A DNA stretch of 64,000 nucleotides from JAFECT01 sp964432415 (lineage in GTDB: Bacteria; Pseudomonadota; Alphaproteobacteria; Caulobacterales; Caulobacteraceae): the NCBI GenBank assembly GCA_964432415.1, contig CAYSNW010000001.1:131549-195548 (forward strand), written 5' to 3'. Positions 8,576-17,155 of this stretch are shown one piece after another; position 1 is the stretch's first letter; every line of letters starts with the position of its first letter. The notes under the pieces are model-generated. The model searched no databases. It saw only the letters and a list, made by a program, of their open reading frames with translations, and was not told where the DNA came from. Position numbers and translations under genes: made by a program.

Positions 8576-9715
8576 TCAGTCCTTCTCGGCCGCGTCGGCC
8601 TTTTCAGGCGCCGCCTTTTTCACCGGGGCGAGACGGACCTCCATCCCGTTCTGCAGCTCGTAGGCGCCCTCGACCGCGACGGCGTCGCCGGCCTTGAGCG
8701 CGCCCTTGACCTCGATGGCCTCGCCCTGGTCGTCGCCGACCTCGACCGCCACCCGTTTGGCCCTGCCGCCGGCGACGGTGAACACGTGGGTTCCGGTCTC
8801 GTCGAACACCACCGCCGCGCGCGGGACCACCAGGCCCGAATGCGAGCCGGTGACGATCTCGCCCTTCACCGCCGAGCCGATCGGCCAGGGCGCGCCGCCC
8901 AGCGGCGCCAGGGCGTCGACCGACTTGGTGGTCGCGTCCACCTGACGGCCGACCATGGCGATGTGCGAGGTGATCGGCGCGGCCTTGCCGAACACCGGCG
9001 TCAGGGTCACAGCCTGGCCGGCGGCGACCGAGACCGACAGGTCCGGCTCGATGCTGAGCTTGGCGCCGACCCCGCCGCCGCTGCCGCCCGCCTGGGCCAG
9101 GGTCATGATCGGGGCGTCCTGGGCGACGTGATCGCCCGCAACCCCGGTCACCGCGGTGACCACCGCCGCGAAGGGAGCGGTCAGGGTCTGGCGGCCCTTG
9201 CCTGCGCCCTGGGCCGACTGGGCGACCAGCGCCGCGTTGGCGTCGGCCAGGGCCTTCTGGGCGGCGATGACCTGGTCATTGGTGGCCAGGTGGTCCTTCA
9301 TCATCCGCTGCACCCGTTCCAGGTCGCGTTGGGCGGCGTTCCTGGCGTTGACCGCCTGGTCGTAGCTCATGCGCGCGCCGGGCGCGTCGGCCAGGACCAC
9401 CAGCGGCTGGCCGGCGTTGACCGCCTGGCCGGGGCCGACCAGGACCTGGACCACGATGGCGGGCTTGGGCGAGGCGATGGTGAACACCCCGCTCTGGGAG
9501 GGCGTGACCACTCCGAACACCGGGGCGGTGTCGCGCACCTCGGCGCTCTCGACCTTGGCCAGGGTGACCAGGGCCACGCCCTCCGCGTCGGCCGCGGCCT
9601 TCTCGCCGGCCTTGTGCAGCAGCAGAAAGGCGATCAGGGCGACCAGCAGGACCACGCCCACGACGATCAGCCAGGGAATGCGGCGGCTCGAGACGGAGCT
9701 CAGGTAACGGTTCAT
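8576..9715 (-). CDS. RND efflux periplasmic adaptor (membrane fusion protein)
   Basis: The 379-residue protein links the inner-membrane pump to the outer-membrane channel. A single N-terminal membrane anchor (residues about 12-34) is followed by a lipoyl-like half motif (VLVGPGQAVNAGQPLVVLAD), an alpha-hairpin with YDQAVNARNAAQRDLERVQ, the second lipoyl half and a beta-barrel region. The C-terminus is Lys/Ala-rich. The ATG at 9715 overlaps the TolC-like gene stop by 4 bases, so translation is probably coupled. A much longer open frame continues upstream through the TolC-like gene, but it has no adaptor features and is not part of this protein. Confidence 0.91.
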   Translation of the reverse strand: MNRYLSSVSSRRIPWLIVVGVVLLVALIAFLLLHKAGEKAAADAEGVALVTLAKVESAEVRDTAPVFGVVTPSQSGVFTIASPKPAIVVQVLVGPGQAVNAGQPLVVLADAPGARMSYDQAVNARNAAQRDLERVQRMMKDHLATNDQVIAAQKALADANAALVAQSAQGAGKGRQTLTAPFAAVVTAVTGVAGDHVAQDAPIMTLAQAGGSGGGVGAKLSIEPDLSVSVAAGQAVTLTPVFGKAAPITSHIAMVGRQVDATTKSVDALAPLGGAPWPIGSAVKGEIVTGSHSGLVVPRAAVVFDETGTHVFTVAGGRAKRVAVEVGDDQGEAIEVKGALKAGDAVAVEGAYELQNGMEVRLAPVKKAAPEKADAAEKD

Positions 9716-11115
9716 GGCTGGGCTCCGGGACGGCTGGCCAGGTTGGGGGCGGGGGGCAGGAACAGGGCGGTCTCCAGCACCGCCTCGGCGTTGCGGGCCG
9801 CCAGCTTCCTGTCTTCCAGCTCGGCGCGCCGGTTCAGCGCGCCGAGCTGGAGGGTCAGATAGGTCTGGCCGTCGATGTCGCCACGCTGATAGGCGCCGTC
9901 CGCGCGCGCGGCCATGGCCTCCAAAACGGGCACGTCCTTCTCCAGCCTGACGACCTGGGCCAGGGCCAGGCGCAATTCTGTGCGCGCCACGGCGGTCTCG
10001 GCCTCGGTCTGGGACAGGCGGGCCTGGTACTCGGCGTGCAGCTGCTCGCGCGTCGCCTTCTCGATGGCGATCTGACCCCGGCCGCCGTTGAAGATCGGCA
10101 GGGCGAAGCTGGCGGACAGGCCGTTGGTGACGATGGCGGAGGTGTCGCGCGCATGGCTGAAGCCGACGTTGAGCAACGGGAACTGGGCCAGCAGGGCCGC
10201 GCGCAGCTTGTCGTCCTGCGCCTTGTAGCCCGCCTGCAGGGCCAGCAGGTCGGGACGACGGCTGGGCAGGTCGGTCGCGGCGGCGTCCAGCGCCGCAGCG
10301 TCCCAGGCCGGCAGGTCGGGGCTGTCGACCAGCGGCAACACCACCTCGGGCTTCAGGCCCAGCAGGGCGTTCAGGTCGAGCCGCGCCTTGGCGGCGTCGT
10401 GCTGGGCCGTGGCCAGCTGCGCCTCGGCGTCCAGCTTGACGGCCAGGTCGGCGCCGGTGGTGGTCGAGGCCACGTCGCCGCGCGCCAGGCCTCGCTGGGA
10501 TTGGCCGTAGCGTTCGCCGGCCCGTTGGGCCACCCGGGCGAAGATCGCGGCCTTGCGTTCGTTGTACAGCACCGTCTCGGCCAGCTGGCGCGCCTGCTGG
10601 GCTGTACCCCACTCCTGCCAGAGCAGGTCGAGGTCGGCCTGCTTGGCCGAGGCCTTGGCCGAACGCTTGTTGGCCGAGCGGGTCAGCAGCTGTTGTACGT
10701 CGATCGAGGGCGCGATCGAATAGGCGGTGACCAGGTCCGGGCCCTTCTTGGGCAGGTCCACGGAGAGCGCGATCTGGGGGTCGGGCAACAGGCCCGCAGA
10801 GAACACCTGGGCCTCGAACACCTTGGCCGCGGCGCGCTTGGCCTCCAGGTCCGGGCTGTTCAGCACCGCCAGCACCGCGATCTCCAGCGGGTCGAGGCCG
10901 TCGCGCGCGTCGACGGCGATGGGCTTGAGCGGCGCGAGCCTCAGCGATGCGTTGTCGGCCTTCAGCCGGTCGGGCGAGGCCACGCTGGCGGCGGCCGTAT
11001 CCAGCGGCCGGTCATGGAAGGTCTGGCAGCCGGCCAGGGCGAGGGCGGCGACAAGCGCCAGGGCCGCGGGCCTGCCGGCGCGCCGCAATTGCGGTCGTGG
11101 ACGCTTCATCCCCAT
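9712..11115 (-). CDS. TolC-family outer-membrane efflux lipoprotein
   Basis: First gene of the efflux operon. With the chosen start the protein has 467 residues and a lipoprotein signal peptide (ALALVAALALAGCQT), so Cys would be lipidated. Two long alpha-helical repeats typical of TolC channels follow, for example TREQLHAEYQARLSQTEAE and the DLPSRRPDLLALQAGY stretch. The ATG at 11115 has GAGG 5 bases upstream; an ATG two codons later is an alternative. The frame stays open further upstream to 11196, but that part overlaps the operator and histidine-kinase end and would add 27 unlikely residues. Substrate specificity is unknown. Confidence 0.9.
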   Translation of the reverse strand: MGMKRPRPQLRRAGRPAALALVAALALAGCQTFHDRPLDTAAASVASPDRLKADNASLRLAPLKPIAVDARDGLDPLEIAVLAVLNSPDLEAKRAAAKVFEAQVFSAGLLPDPQIALSVDLPKKGPDLVTAYSIAPSIDVQQLLTRSANKRSAKASAKQADLDLLWQEWGTAQQARQLAETVLYNERKAAIFARVAQRAGERYGQSQRGLARGDVASTTTGADLAVKLDAEAQLATAQHDAAKARLDLNALLGLKPEVVLPLVDSPDLPAWDAAALDAAATDLPSRRPDLLALQAGYKAQDDKLRAALLAQFPLLNVGFSHARDTSAIVTNGLSASFALPIFNGGRGQIAIEKATREQLHAEYQARLSQTEAETAVARTELRLALAQVVRLEKDVPVLEAMAARADGAYQRGDIDGQTYLTLQLGALNRRAELEDRKLAARNAEAVLETALFLPPAPNLASRPGAQP

Positions 11116-11179
11116 CCCAGCCTCGAGTCTCTCCGTCTCAGCGATATCGGCGACGGGCCCGCGCACGGAGGTGACGCGG

Positions 11180-11199
11180 ACATTGTCGATTTTCAATGC
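11180..11199 (-). promoter_or_regulatory. Candidate operator, copy 1 (efflux operon)
   Basis: On the minus strand this reads GCATTGAAAATCGACAATGT, a dyad (CATTG, 8-base spacer, CAATG). It ends about 64 bases before the ATG of the TolC-like gene and overlaps the last codons and stop of the histidine kinase. Near-identical copies occur at 13698 and 17101. The likely binder is the OmpR-type response regulator encoded at 12570-13250; that assignment is inference. Confidence 0.65.
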
Positions 11200-12557
11200 A
11201 GGGCAGGAAAGCCGACCCTGACACGAAGACCCGGCGCGTTGTCCAGCAGTTCCAGCCGCGCCTCGTGCAGGCGCGCGATCGCCGCCACGGTGGACAGCCC
11301 GAGCCCGGCCCCCGGGGTCGTGCGGCTGCGGTCCAGCCGGTAGAAGCGGCGCACCACCTGGGCGCGCTCGGCCTCGGGCACGCCCGGACCGCGGTCGGCG
11401 ATCTCGAGCACCGCCAGCTCGCCCTCGCGGCGCACGCGCATCTCCACCGGGCCCGAAGGCGCGTGGGTGAAGGCGTTCTCGATCAGGTTGGAGATCAGCT
11501 GGGTCAGCAGCTCCTCGTCCCCGGACACCATGACCCCGGCCTCAAGGTCGGCCGCCAGCGTCTGGTCCTGGTCCTCGGCCACCGGCTCATAGGCCTGGCG
11601 CACCCGCTCGGTCAGCTCCGACAGGTCGACCTGGCGGAAGGCCTCGCGCCCGGTGCCGCCCTCCACCTGGGCGATGCGCAGCAGGGCGGCGAAGGTGGCC
11701 AGGATCTCGTCCAGCTGGGTGATGGCCTCCTGGGCCAGGGCGTCACGTTCGGGATTGGCCCCGGCCTGCAGCAGCCCGCTCTCCAGCCGCGAGCGCAGGC
11801 GGGTCAGGGGGGTGCGCATGTCGTGGGCGATGTCGCTGGAGACCTGGCGCAGGCCCTCCATCAGAGCCTGGATGCGGTCCAGCATGGCGTTGAGATTGGC
11901 CGCCAGCCGGTCGAACTCCTCGCCCATGCCGATGGGCGGCAGCCGCTCGTCCAGCCGGCCCTCCATGATCCGCCCGGCCGCCGCATTGACCCGGTCGACC
12001 CGCGAGATGAACTGGCGCCCGATCAGATAGGCCAGCAGGAACGAGACCAGGGTGGCGCCCAGCGCGCTGAACACCGTGGCCGAGACCATGGATTCCTCCA
12101 GCTCATGGGCGCCGTAGGTCGAGATCCCGATCACCAGCCGCTCGCCACTTGGAAAGCCGGCCCCCAGAGTCATGATCTCGGCGGTCTCCCGGGGCGACTC
12201 GTGGTCGCTGGGCGGCGCTGGAATCGTCACCGCGCCGAAGCCGTCGTGGGCCGCGCTCACCGGCAGGGATCCGCGCAGCCGCCGGCCGTCGGGGGCGAAC
12301 AGGGCGTAGGGGAAGGCCTGAGGCCCCAGCGCATGCTCCCGTTCCTGGATCAGCTCGTGCAGCTCGTCGCCGCGGCGCTGGCCGGCGTCCTGGAACAGGC
12401 GCATCTCCTCCACCAGCTCCGCGCGGGTGTCGCGCCGGGCGTAGTCGGCCAGCCGCCAGTCGAAGAAGGCGACCAGGGCCAGCGCCCCCACGGCGAACAG
12501 GGCCGCGTACAGGGCGGCCAGGCGGAAGGTGGCGCTGCGGATCAGTCGGGTCAGCAT
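11193..12557 (-). CDS. Two-component sensor histidine kinase
   Basis: The 454-residue inner-membrane kinase has a TM near residues 9-29, a periplasmic sensor region of about 130 residues, and a second TM near 165-187 ending in a HAMP segment (SRVDRVNAAAGRIMEGRLDERLP). The HisKA H-box is SSDIAHDMRTPLTRLR. The HATPase domain shows the N-box NLIENAFTHAP and the G-box DRGPGVPEAER. It begins 12 bp after the response-regulator stop, so the pair is co-transcribed. The periplasmic domain carries no obvious metal-binding cluster. The signal is unknown; the linked efflux, PepSY and TonB receptor genes suggest an envelope or metal/antimicrobial stimulus. Confidence 0.94.
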   Translation of the reverse strand: MLTRLIRSATFRLAALYAALFAVGALALVAFFDWRLADYARRDTRAELVEEMRLFQDAGQRRGDELHELIQEREHALGPQAFPYALFAPDGRRLRGSLPVSAAHDGFGAVTIPAPPSDHESPRETAEIMTLGAGFPSGERLVIGISTYGAHELEESMVSATVFSALGATLVSFLLAYLIGRQFISRVDRVNAAAGRIMEGRLDERLPPIGMGEEFDRLAANLNAMLDRIQALMEGLRQVSSDIAHDMRTPLTRLRSRLESGLLQAGANPERDALAQEAITQLDEILATFAALLRIAQVEGGTGREAFRQVDLSELTERVRQAYEPVAEDQDQTLAADLEAGVMVSGDEELLTQLISNLIENAFTHAPSGPVEMRVRREGELAVLEIADRGPGVPEAERAQVVRRFYRLDRSRTTPGAGLGLSTVAAIARLHEARLELLDNAPGLRVRVGFPALH

Positions 12558-12569
12558 CGCCGCATCGGA

Positions 12570-13250
12570 TCAGGGCGCCTCGATGCGGTAGCCGGCGCCG
12601 CGGATGGTGTGGATCAGCTCCTGGTCGAAGCCGCGGTCCACCTTGCCGCGGATGCGGCTCATGTGGCTGTCGACGATGTTGGTCTTGGGGTCGAAGTGGA
12701 AGGACCAGACGTTCTCCAGCAGCATGGTGCGGGTCACCACCTGGCCGGCGTGCTGCATCAGATATTCCAGCAGCTTGAACTCCTGGGGTTTCAGGTCGAG
12801 CTTGCGTCCCGCGCGCGTCACCGTGCGCTTGAGCAGGTCCATCTCCAGGTCCGCGACCCGGAGCACCGTCTTGACCTCGCTGATCGGCGGGCGGCGCGAC
12901 AGGGCGTTCAGCCGGGCCATCAGTTCGGTGAAGGCGAAGGGCTTGACCAGGTAGTCGTCGCCGCCGGCCTCCAGTCCCTCGACCCGGTCGCCGACGCCCC
13001 CCAGCGCCGTCAGGAACAGGACCGGGGTGGTCACCCCCGCCGCGCGCAGCGACTTGACCACCTTCAGCCCGTCCATGCCCGGCGCCATGCGGTCCAGCAC
13101 CAGCACGTCGTAGCCGCCTTCCACCGCCAGGTGGAAGGCGTCACGGCCGTCGGAACAGACGTCGAGCGTATGGCCGGCCTCGCCCAGGCCGCGCTTGAGG
13201 TAGGCGGCGGTGTCGGGCTCGTCTTCCAGGACCAGCAGTTTCACCGGCAT
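12570..13250 (-). CDS. OmpR/PhoB-family response regulator
   Basis: The 226-residue regulator has a receiver domain (residues 1-120) with acidic pocket LEDEPD, phospho-acceptor Asp in VLVLDRMAPGMDG, Thr in LFLTALG and Lys in DYLVKPFAF. A winged-helix DNA-binding domain (about 130-226) follows with LKPQEFKLLEYLMQH and SHMSRIRGKVDRGF. The ATG at 13250 begins MPVKLLVLEDEP, as expected for the family; an upstream start at 13289 would add an atypical 13-residue leader. It lies 41 bp after the PepSY gene and 12 bp before the kinase. It is the most likely binder of the three dyad motifs around this locus. Confidence 0.94.
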   Translation of the reverse strand: MPVKLLVLEDEPDTAAYLKRGLGEAGHTLDVCSDGRDAFHLAVEGGYDVLVLDRMAPGMDGLKVVKSLRAAGVTTPVLFLTALGGVGDRVEGLEAGGDDYLVKPFAFTELMARLNALSRRPPISEVKTVLRVADLEMDLLKRTVTRAGRKLDLKPQEFKLLEYLMQHAGQVVTRTMLLENVWSFHFDPKTNIVDSHMSRIRGKVDRGFDQELIHTIRGAGYRIEAP

Positions 13251-13291
13251 CCTTTCGCGAACGCGGCTTGAGGCTTCAGCGAATCGCACGT

Positions 13292-13627
13292 TCAGTCAGG
13301 GTGCGGGCCTTCCTTGGCGTTTTCCAGCACCTTGCCGGTCTTGGCGTCCACGCCCACCTCCCACTTGGCGCCGTCGGCGGTGGTGATGTCGAAGCTGTAG
13401 CGCAGGCCCGAGCCGCCCTTTTCCTTTTCCAGTTCGCGGTCGGTGACCGTGCCAGCGCGGGCCTTGAGCGCGATGGTCTGGGCCTTGTCGATGGAGATGT
13501 GGGCGCGTTTGGCCATCTTCTGGCCGGCGTAGGGACCGGTGGCGGCGGCGAACGCGGGGCTGGAGGCCAGCAGGGCGGCCGCGCCGGCGACGGCGAGAAA
13601 CGAGGGGATCAGGCGGGAAGCACGCAT
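13292..13627 (-). CDS. Small periplasmic PepSY-domain protein
   Basis: The 111-residue protein has a clear signal peptide (MRASRLIPSFLAVAGAAALLASSPAFAA) and a single PepSY-type module: ISIDKAQTIALKARAGTVTDRELE, then LRYSFDITTADGAKWEVGVDAKTGKVLE. PepSY modules occur in secreted inhibitors or sensors and often sit beside two-component systems; the exact role is not known. It is the first gene of the probable PepSY-regulator-kinase operon. A dyad operator copy lies 70 bases before its ATG, which suggests the system regulates itself and may use this protein as an accessory or feedback component. Confidence 0.88.
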   Translation of the reverse strand: MRASRLIPSFLAVAGAAALLASSPAFAAATGPYAGQKMAKRAHISIDKAQTIALKARAGTVTDRELEKEKGGSGLRYSFDITTADGAKWEVGVDAKTGKVLENAKEGPHPD

Positions 13628-13697
13628 GGGGGGCTACACTCCTTTGGGGGGAAGGTCCGGACCATGGGCCCCGGCCCACGGCACCGCGCTGTCCGCA

Positions 13698-13717
13698 ACA
13701 TTGTAGATTTTCAATGT
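13698..13717. promoter_or_regulatory. Candidate operator, copy 2 (divergent PepSY / beta-propeller)
   Basis: The site ACATTGTAGATTTTCAATGT is the most symmetrical copy; the dyad extends to CAACATTG...CAATGTTG (13697-13718). It lies 70 bases before the PepSY gene start on the minus strand and 83 bases before the GTG of the propeller gene on the plus strand, so a single site could serve both directions. It matches copies at 11180 and 17101. Confidence 0.7.
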
Positions 13718-13800
13718 TGGCGAGGCCGTCTCGCCATTGCCACCAACGCCGGGCTGTGTCCTCTTTCGCCGCCAATCGGAACCCAGTGGGAGGACCCTCC

Positions 13801-14808
13801 GTGCGCCTGTCGAAATCCTTTGCCCTGCTCGCCTGCGCCTCGCTCGCCGCGCTGTGCGCCGGCGCCGCGAGCGCCGCGGACCTCAAGATCGTCCAGCGCA
13901 TCCCCGGCCCCGACGGCGGCTGGGACTACGCCAGCTACGACGCCGCCCACGCCCGCGTCCTGGTCGCCCGCACCGACGGGGTCATGGCGGTGGACACCGC
14001 CGCCGGGACGGCCACTGGCAAGTGGGTTCCGGGCGCGCGCCTGCACGGCGCCATCGGCCTGCCCGGCAACCTGGGCCTCAGCACCAACGGCGGCGACAAC
14101 ACCGCCACCATCTTCGACAGCGGCTCGGGCAAGGTGATCGCCAGCGTGCCGACCGGGACCAATCCGGACGCGGCCGTCTACGACCCGGCCTCGGCCACCG
14201 TCTATGTCATGAATGGGCGCGGCGGCGACATCACCGTCATCGATCCCAAGGCCGCCAAGGCGGTGGCCACCATCGCGGTCGGCGGCAAGCTCGAGTTCGC
14301 CGCCCCGGACGGCAAGGGCCGGATGTTCGTCAATGTCGAGGACAAGGGCGAGATCGCGGTGATCGACACCAAAACCCACGCGGTCACCGCCCGCTGGGCC
14401 ATGGCCGGCTGCGAGGATCCCAGCGGCCTGGTGCTCGACGAACAGGCCGGGGTGCTGGTCTCCGTCTGCGCTAACGGCCACGCCATGATCGTCTCCACCG
14501 CCACCGGCGCGATCGTCAAGGACGTGGCCATCGGCAAGGGCCCGGACGCCGTCATGTATGACGCGAAGCGCAAGCTGGCCTTCGTGCCCTGCGGCCAGGA
14601 CGCGGAGCTGGACGTCATCGACATGTCCAACCCCAAGACCGCCTCGGTGGTCGCCAGGGTCGCCACCCAGCGCGGCGCCCGCACCGGCGCGCTCGACACC
14701 AAGACGGGCAAGATCTACCTGCCCGCCGCCAAGTACGGCCCGCCGGCCAAGGAGGGCGGTCGCCCGGTGATGATCCCCGGGTCGTTCGAGATGCTGGTGA
14801 TCGGCTGA
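13801..14808 (+). CDS. YncE-like periplasmic beta-propeller protein
   Basis: The 335-residue protein has a signal peptide (LSKSFALLACASLAALCAGAASA) and repeated beta-propeller units, for example TVYVMNGRGGDITVIDPK, GEIAVIDTKTHAV and DAELDVIDMSNPKTASVV, spaced about 40 residues apart. This resembles YncE/SMP-30-type seven-bladed propellers, a family that binds ligands but has no settled enzymatic role. The GTG start is preceded by GGGAGG with 7-base spacing. The gene is divergent from the PepSY-regulator-kinase operon across a shared operator and convergent with the TonB receptor. In E. coli yncE is linked to the TonB receptor gene yncD, a suggestive parallel. Confidence 0.87.
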   Translation: MRLSKSFALLACASLAALCAGAASAADLKIVQRIPGPDGGWDYASYDAAHARVLVARTDGVMAVDTAAGTATGKWVPGARLHGAIGLPGNLGLSTNGGDNTATIFDSGSGKVIASVPTGTNPDAAVYDPASATVYVMNGRGGDITVIDPKAAKAVATIAVGGKLEFAAPDGKGRMFVNVEDKGEIAVIDTKTHAVTARWAMAGCEDPSGLVLDEQAGVLVSVCANGHAMIVSTATGAIVKDVAIGKGPDAVMYDAKRKLAFVPCGQDAELDVIDMSNPKTASVVARVATQRGARTGALDTKTGKIYLPAAKYGPPAKEGGRPVMIPGSFEMLVIG

Positions 14809-14815
14809 TCTGACG

Positions 14816-14837
14816 GCGGCGCCCGAGAGGGCGCCGC
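14816..14837. terminator. GC hairpin between convergent genes
   Basis: GCGGCGCC (14816-14823) pairs with GGCGCCGC (14830-14837) around a 6-base loop. It lies between the convergent propeller and TonB receptor stops. No clear T-tract follows on either side, so a bidirectional termination role is plausible but not certain. Confidence 0.5.
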
Positions 14838-14840
14838 GCC

Positions 14841-17018
14841 TCAGTTGTTGTAGTCGAACTTGTCCTCGGCCGGCTTCTTGCCGCCGCCGAAGCGCTTGGT
14901 GAAGCCGATCCAGGTTACGCGGCCGAGCTGGCGGCGGGTGTAGTTGTCCTTCAGCGTCGGCAGGTCGACGATGTTGCGGTCGTGCTGGCTGTCGAACACG
15001 TCCGCCACGGTGAAGACGATGGCCGCGTCGCCGGGCAGGTCGCGCCGGTAGCCGAGGTTCAGCGCCGCGCTGGACACCCGCTCGCCCTGGGCGGTCAGGC
15101 GCCGGCCGCCATAGACGCCGCTGAACTGGAACGAGTCCTTGCCCGTGGGTTTCCAGTCCAGGCTGGCCTTGCCCGACCCGCTGACCATCGAACGCGTGCC
15201 GGTAAAGCCCAGGTTCGAGGCGTCGATCCGGCTGTAGAACAGGTTGGCGTTGAGGCTGTAGGACAGCCGGGGGTTCAGCTTCCCGGCGCCGGAGAGCTCC
15301 AACCCGCCATTGGTCGATCGTCCCAGGTTTTCCTTGGTGGTCAGCAGCACCGTGGGGGTGACATAGCGGCTGACGTCGGTGATGCCGTTGGTGCTCTTGC
15401 GCAGATAGGCGGTCGCCACCCAGCTGGTTCCGTGGTCCGAATACTGCCAGCCGGCTTCCAGCGAATGGGTCTCCTGGGGCATCAGCAGCGGATTGCCCGC
15501 CCGGTAGTTGAAGGCGTCGGCGAACACCGGGTAGGGGTTCAGATCCTCCGGGTCCGGACGAACCACCCGGTGGCTGTAGCTGGCTCTCAACGTCTGGGCG
15601 TCCGAGAGGGCGTACTGCAGGTGCAGGGTCGGGTAGAGCCGGTTGTAGCGAATGTGGTTCTGCACATGGGTGGTGCGCTGGTCGGTGTCGATCAGCACTG
15701 CCTCGAAGCGCAGGCCCCCCATCACCGTCCATTTGCCGAAGGGCTTTTCGGTGGTCAGGTACAGGGCGTGGATCGACTGGCCGTAGAGGAAATGGTTGGT
15801 CAATGAGGGGTCGGGGGTGTGGACGCCGCTGACCAGATCGATGGTTCCGCCATAGTTGTCGTAGTCGTTGTCGTCCCGCTCCAGGTCGTAGCCGGCGGCC
15901 AGCCTGCCCTCGCCGGGGAAGGGCCGCTCATAGGTCGCCGACAGCTCGCGCACCCGCTCGTCGCCGTGCAGCTTCACCTCGTCGGAGGTGCGGGGCGTCA
16001 CCGGCACGGCGAAGGTGTTCACATAGGTCCGGGCCTGGTGCTCGTTGCTGTCGCCCTGCTGCAGTGACAGGTCGAGGCTGTGGTCCTCGCCGAAGCTGTG
16101 GCGCCAGCGCAGCTGGGCGTTGGTGTTGATCTCGTGCTCGCCGCCGGTGGAGGCGCGGCGGTAGTCGCTCGTGGGCGCGCCCGAGGCGTCGAAGGCGAGG
16201 TCGTGTTCGAACAGGCGCGGATTGCCCGTTCGGTTGTTCCAGCTGAAGCTGCCGCTCAGCCGGTCCTGCTTGTCGAGGTCGTAGTCCAGCCCGCCGGTCA
16301 GGACCGGCGACATGCGCCGGGTCTCGTTGACCAGGTCCTGGTGGCTCTTCAGCCACTGGCCGCTGCCGGCGTCCAGCCGCGATCGGTCGTCCTCTGCCAG
16401 GCGCTTGCGCACGTCGTGGCGCAGGCTCAGGCCGCCGTTCAAGCTGAGCGCGCCGGCGTTGAAGGCGCCCGTGACGCCCAGATTGTAGCGACCCTCGCTA
16501 CCCCAGCCGGCGGTCGCCGAGCCCGACCGCCCGGGCTTGCGGTTGCGTTTGGTGATGATGTTGATCACCCCCGACGAACCGTCGGGCTTGTATTGGGCCG
16601 AGGGGTTGGTGATCACCTCCACCCGCTCGATCGAGCCGGCCGACATCTGCTCCAGCGCCGCGGCGCGGTTGGCCGGGGTCATCAGGGTCGAGGGCTGGCC
16701 GTCGATCAGGATCTGGACGTTCGTGTCGCCGCGCAGGCTGACATTGCCCTGGCTGTCGACGTCGACCGAGGGGACGTTCTTCAGCACGTCGCTGACCGAG
16801 CCGGTGGTCGACTGCAGGTCGTTGGCCACCGCATAGACCCGCCGGTCGATGCGGGTCTGGGTGACTGTGCTGCTGGCGGTGACGGTGATTTCCTCCACCG
16901 TCACGGGCTTCGCGGGCTTGGCGGTCGTCGGCGGCGCCGGCGCGGAGGCCTGCTGGGCCAGGGCCGGCGCGGCGCCCAGGGCGACGCAACTGGTCGCGAG
17001 CATCAGCCTGCCCAACAT
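14841..17018 (-). CDS. TonB-dependent outer-membrane receptor
   Basis: The 725-residue protein starts with a signal peptide (MLGRLMLATSCVALGAAPALAQQ), then a TonB-box-like VEEITVTAS, a plug domain (SVSDVLKNVPSVDVDSQG, VSLRGDTNVQILIDGQP, RVEVITNPSAQY) and a 22-strand-type barrel. It is of the type whose plug carries NPSAQYKPDGSSGVINIITK. The ATG at 17018 has GGAGAG about 8 bases upstream; a start at 17078 would precede the signal peptide with 20 Pro/Gly/Arg-rich residues and is unlikely. A dyad operator copy lies 82 bases upstream. A paralogue is encoded at 41252. The ligand is unknown. Confidence 0.92.
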   Translation of the reverse strand: MLGRLMLATSCVALGAAPALAQQASAPAPPTTAKPAKPVTVEEITVTASSTVTQTRIDRRVYAVANDLQSTTGSVSDVLKNVPSVDVDSQGNVSLRGDTNVQILIDGQPSTLMTPANRAAALEQMSAGSIERVEVITNPSAQYKPDGSSGVINIITKRNRKPGRSGSATAGWGSEGRYNLGVTGAFNAGALSLNGGLSLRHDVRKRLAEDDRSRLDAGSGQWLKSHQDLVNETRRMSPVLTGGLDYDLDKQDRLSGSFSWNNRTGNPRLFEHDLAFDASGAPTSDYRRASTGGEHEINTNAQLRWRHSFGEDHSLDLSLQQGDSNEHQARTYVNTFAVPVTPRTSDEVKLHGDERVRELSATYERPFPGEGRLAAGYDLERDDNDYDNYGGTIDLVSGVHTPDPSLTNHFLYGQSIHALYLTTEKPFGKWTVMGGLRFEAVLIDTDQRTTHVQNHIRYNRLYPTLHLQYALSDAQTLRASYSHRVVRPDPEDLNPYPVFADAFNYRAGNPLLMPQETHSLEAGWQYSDHGTSWVATAYLRKSTNGITDVSRYVTPTVLLTTKENLGRSTNGGLELSGAGKLNPRLSYSLNANLFYSRIDASNLGFTGTRSMVSGSGKASLDWKPTGKDSFQFSGVYGGRRLTAQGERVSSAALNLGYRRDLPGDAAIVFTVADVFDSQHDRNIVDLPTLKDNYTRRQLGRVTWIGFTKRFGGGKKPAEDKFDYNN

Positions 17019-17100
17019 CACCGGACTCTCCGAAGGTCCCCACACGCGTCCGCCGCCAGGCGGCGGACGCCGCTCCATAGCGCGGAGTTAGCCCTGGCAC

Positions 17101-17120
17101 ACGTTGTGGATTGCCAATGT
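17101..17120 (-). promoter_or_regulatory. Candidate operator, copy 3 (TonB receptor)
   Basis: On the minus strand this reads ACATTGGCAATCCACAACGT and aligns with copies 1 and 2 at 16-17 of 20 positions. It lies 82 bases before the TonB receptor ATG, in the same orientation relative to its gene as the other copies, and just downstream of the HWE kinase gene. Confidence 0.6.
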
Positions 17121-17155
17121 TCAGGCCTTGAGGTGCGGCGACGTGGAGGGGTCGG

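Noticed and set aside
5427..8663. A 1078-codon plus-strand open frame antisense to the RND pump gene
   Set aside because: Its translation is dominated by His, Gly, Arg, Asp and Gln with no domain, which is typical of an antisense frame in GC-rich coding DNA. The minus-strand RND protein has clear motifs.
11196..13271. A 691-codon plus-strand frame across the two-component genes
   Set aside because: It is antisense to a recognisable kinase and regulator and shows the same low-complexity composition, so it is a shadow frame.
13711..15732. A 673-codon minus-strand frame spanning the propeller and TonB receptor genes
   Set aside because: It crosses two real genes out of frame and has no consistent domain; it is open by composition only.
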